DNA from: Nocardioides sp. T2.26MG-1
GTDB taxonomy: Bacteria; Actinomycetota; Actinomycetes; Propionibacteriales; Nocardioidaceae
Assembly (NCBI RefSeq): GCF_950101795.1
Contig: NZ_CATNLZ010000012.1
Location: forward strand, 414,387 to 478,386
DNA: 64,000 bases
Direction of reading: 5' to 3'
Part shown: piece after piece, positions 62,508 to 64,000 of the stretch
Position numbering within the stretch: the first letter of the stretch is position 1
How the letters are laid out: the number at the start of each line of letters is the position of its first letter
Made by a program: the position numbers and the translations under genes
The notes under the pieces: model-generated
Seen by the model: only the letters and a program-made list of their open reading frames with translations
What the model was told of the DNA's origin: nothing
Databases searched by the model: none

Positions 62508-63749
62508 TCAGGCGGCTTTGGCGGTGTGTTCGTTGAGGACGCGTTGCAGGGCGTTGTGTCGGGCGGGGTCGTAGGCGACGCCGTCTTGCCAGCAGCGCCA
62601 GATGATGTTTGCCCAGGCTCTCCCGAGGATGCGGACGGCGTGGGGGTGGTCGTGGCCGCGGGCTCGGGCTCGTTGGTAGAGGTCTTCGGCCCATGGGTTG
62701 GCGCGTCGGCAGTCGCCGGCGAAGTCGCACAAGGCGTCTCGGAGTTGATGGTCGGCCGACCAGCGGAAGGTGACGGCCTTGGCTTTGCCGGACTGGCGCG
62801 TCGAGGGTGCGACGCCGGCCAGGCAGGCCAAGGATTCGGCGGTGGGGAACCGGCCGCGGGCGTCGCCGATCTCGGCCAGCAGTCGGGCGGCGCGCAGGGT
62901 TCCGGCTCGTGGCAGCGACTTGACGATGTGGGCGTCGGGGTGGGCCTCGAACTGCTCGGCGATCGCGTCGGCCAGCGCAGCGATCTGGACGTTGAGGGTG
63001 CGGAGCACGGCCACGAACGCCAGCGTGGTCGCGGCGTGTGCCTCGGCATCAACGTCGGTGGTGCCACGCGGGGCCGCGACCAGGCGCTGATGCAACACCT
63101 GTGGTGGGACCTTGCCGGAGTAGCCGACCTTGGCCAGCCAGGCGCCCAGCCGGGCCGGGGTGAGCCAGTCGACCTTCGCCTGAGTGTTGAAACGCTCGAG
63201 GAACGCCAGGCTGGTCTGGGAGTCCAGGGCGCTGAACAGGCCCACGATCCCGGGCAGCACGATCTGCAGGTGGGCGCGGAGCTGGTTGGCTGCCGCGACG
63301 CGGTGCTCGACCAGATCACGGCGGGCACGCACGCTGCTGCGCAGCGCGATCATCGCAGGCGTGGACCGCGTCAGGGGAGTGAGGCGACGACGATCGGTGC
63401 GGACCACATCGGCCAGCACGTAGGCGTCGTACCGGTCGTCCTTCTTGCCGGCCGACCCGTAGCGTCCACGCAGGTTCTTCAGCTGGTTCGGCGCGATCAC
63501 CAGCACGACCAGACCGGCGGCCAGCAGGGCCTCGATGACCGGCCCGTCGCCGCGTTCGATGCCGACTTCGCTCACGTGGGCGTCGAGAAGGCGACTGATG
63601 AGCCGCTTCAGCCCGGCAGCGGTGTGTTCGACGGTGAAACGGTCGAGGATCTCTCCGTCGGCATCGACGATGCAGACCGCGTGGTCGTCCTTGGCCCAAT
63701 CGACACCCGCGCAGACTCGCGCCGCGGTGCCTTCAACGGTGACACTCAT
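62508..63749 (-). mobile_element. IS110-family transposase gene (DEDD plus serine recombinase)
   Basis: A 413-residue IS110-type transposase. The N-terminal RuvC-like domain has GVDWAKDDHAV (Asp), VGIERGDGP (Glu) and KKDDRYDAYVLADVVR (Asp pair), giving DEDD. The C-terminal Transposase_20 domain has SLACLAGVAPSTRQSGK with the catalytic Ser. ATG 63749. It lies 26 bp from the P450 stop on the opposite strand. The gene looks intact. Element ends could not be set: IS110 elements lack obvious terminal inverted repeats. Confidence 0.9.
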
Positions 63750-64000
63750 GTTGGGTTCCTCGCTGTTGCAGCAGTGGGGATCCACCCGGTGGTCCCGGGA
63801 CCCCACCGCCGGTGCCTCACTGATCGGCGCTCGATGGCGCACAGCCCTGTAGCCAGTCCGAGGGTCCTGGGCCACCGGACCCCGCAGAACTCATGCTGGA
63901 CCTTGAAGGTCGAGGATCGTTGGCGGTGGCCCGGTGGGGACCAGGGGTGCATCAGAGGCTCATCCGAAGCCGCCGACGCGAGGAAGGTAGACCAGTGAGG
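63750..64000 (-). ncRNA. Upstream noncoding region of the IS110 element, candidate bridge RNA
   Basis: No gene is supported in these 251 bases up to the window edge. IS110-group elements encode a guide (bridge/seek) RNA in the noncoding region before the transposase. Local foldback signals are present: the palindrome GGTCCCGGGACC (63791-63802) and a GGGTCC/GGACCC stem (63862-63867, 63877-63882). The RNA boundaries and loops cannot be assigned from sequence alone, and the element end may lie outside the window. Confidence 0.4.

Overview
The window is high-GC DNA with frequent GTG/TTG starts, tightly overlapping ATGA/GTGA operons and gene families (Hsa-type meta-cleavage enzymes, IclR/TetR/HxlR regulators) typical of Actinobacteria. 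A Nocardioides-like soil actinomycete fits best, but that placement is inference only. Three regions can be separated.

(1) About 1160-26119 is a roughly 25-kb integrated, apparently mobilizable island. It sits inside the CHWC-coding part of a chromosomal thioredoxin-domain (DUF255/YyaL-type) gene. A 25-bp direct repeat (1160-1184 and 26095-26119) marks the two junctions. The island carries its own variant of the first 54 codons of the target gene, so the interrupted gene is rebuilt in frame on the left, while the displaced native 5' end remains on the right as a 58-codon fragment. Cargo in order: tyrosine integrase; a type I restriction-modification operon with two HsdM genes, one HsdS, a DUF91/NucS-like nuclease, HsdR and a KAP-type P-loop NTPase; a SEC-C protein; a MobF (TrwC-type) relaxase-helicase; an XRE regulator; an excisionase-like and an AlpA-like HTH protein; a very large sacsin/HSP90-type ATPase with a C-terminal nuclease-like domain; and an XRE-ImmA/IrrE plus PIN-domain pair. 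Matching GTGATACAC-type repeats lie just inside both ends. No conjugation pore genes are seen, so the element looks like an integrative mobilizable element carrying defence genes.

(2) About 26305-53124 is a catabolic gene cluster. It encodes a complete meta-cleavage route: two HsaA-like flavin monooxygenases, a flavin reductase fused to an IclR-like ligand domain, an extradiol dioxygenase, a C-C hydrolase, a hydratase, an aldolase and an acylating acetaldehyde dehydrogenase. Alongside are a sugar-type ABC importer, two MFS transporters, and a seven-gene operon with three fumarate-reductase/ketosteroid-dehydrogenase-type flavoproteins, an SDR, an isocitrate-lyase-family enzyme, an isochorismatase-like protein and an Asp/Glu-racemase-like protein. 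An imine-reductase-like dehydrogenase and an HxlR regulator close the cluster. A 17-bp near-palindrome (GTGCCG-N5-CGGNNC) occurs in four promoter regions and a wider version precedes a fused tandem TetR regulator. A second 16-bp motif is shared between the IclR promoter and the hsaA-hsaC promoter. The substrate is not identifiable; a ring compound that is desaturated or hydroxylated to a catechol is the simplest reading.

(3) About 53134-64000 is more ordinary chromosome: small membrane proteins, TetR, a COG4705-type membrane protein, a FetB-like permease, an OmpR-type two-component system, GtrA, a DHA2 MFS pump and a cytochrome P450. An IS110-family element sits immediately after the P450, and its upstream noncoding region runs to the window edge. 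Strong palindromic terminators separate convergent genes at about 30740 and 59406. No rRNA, tRNA or CRISPR array was recognised.
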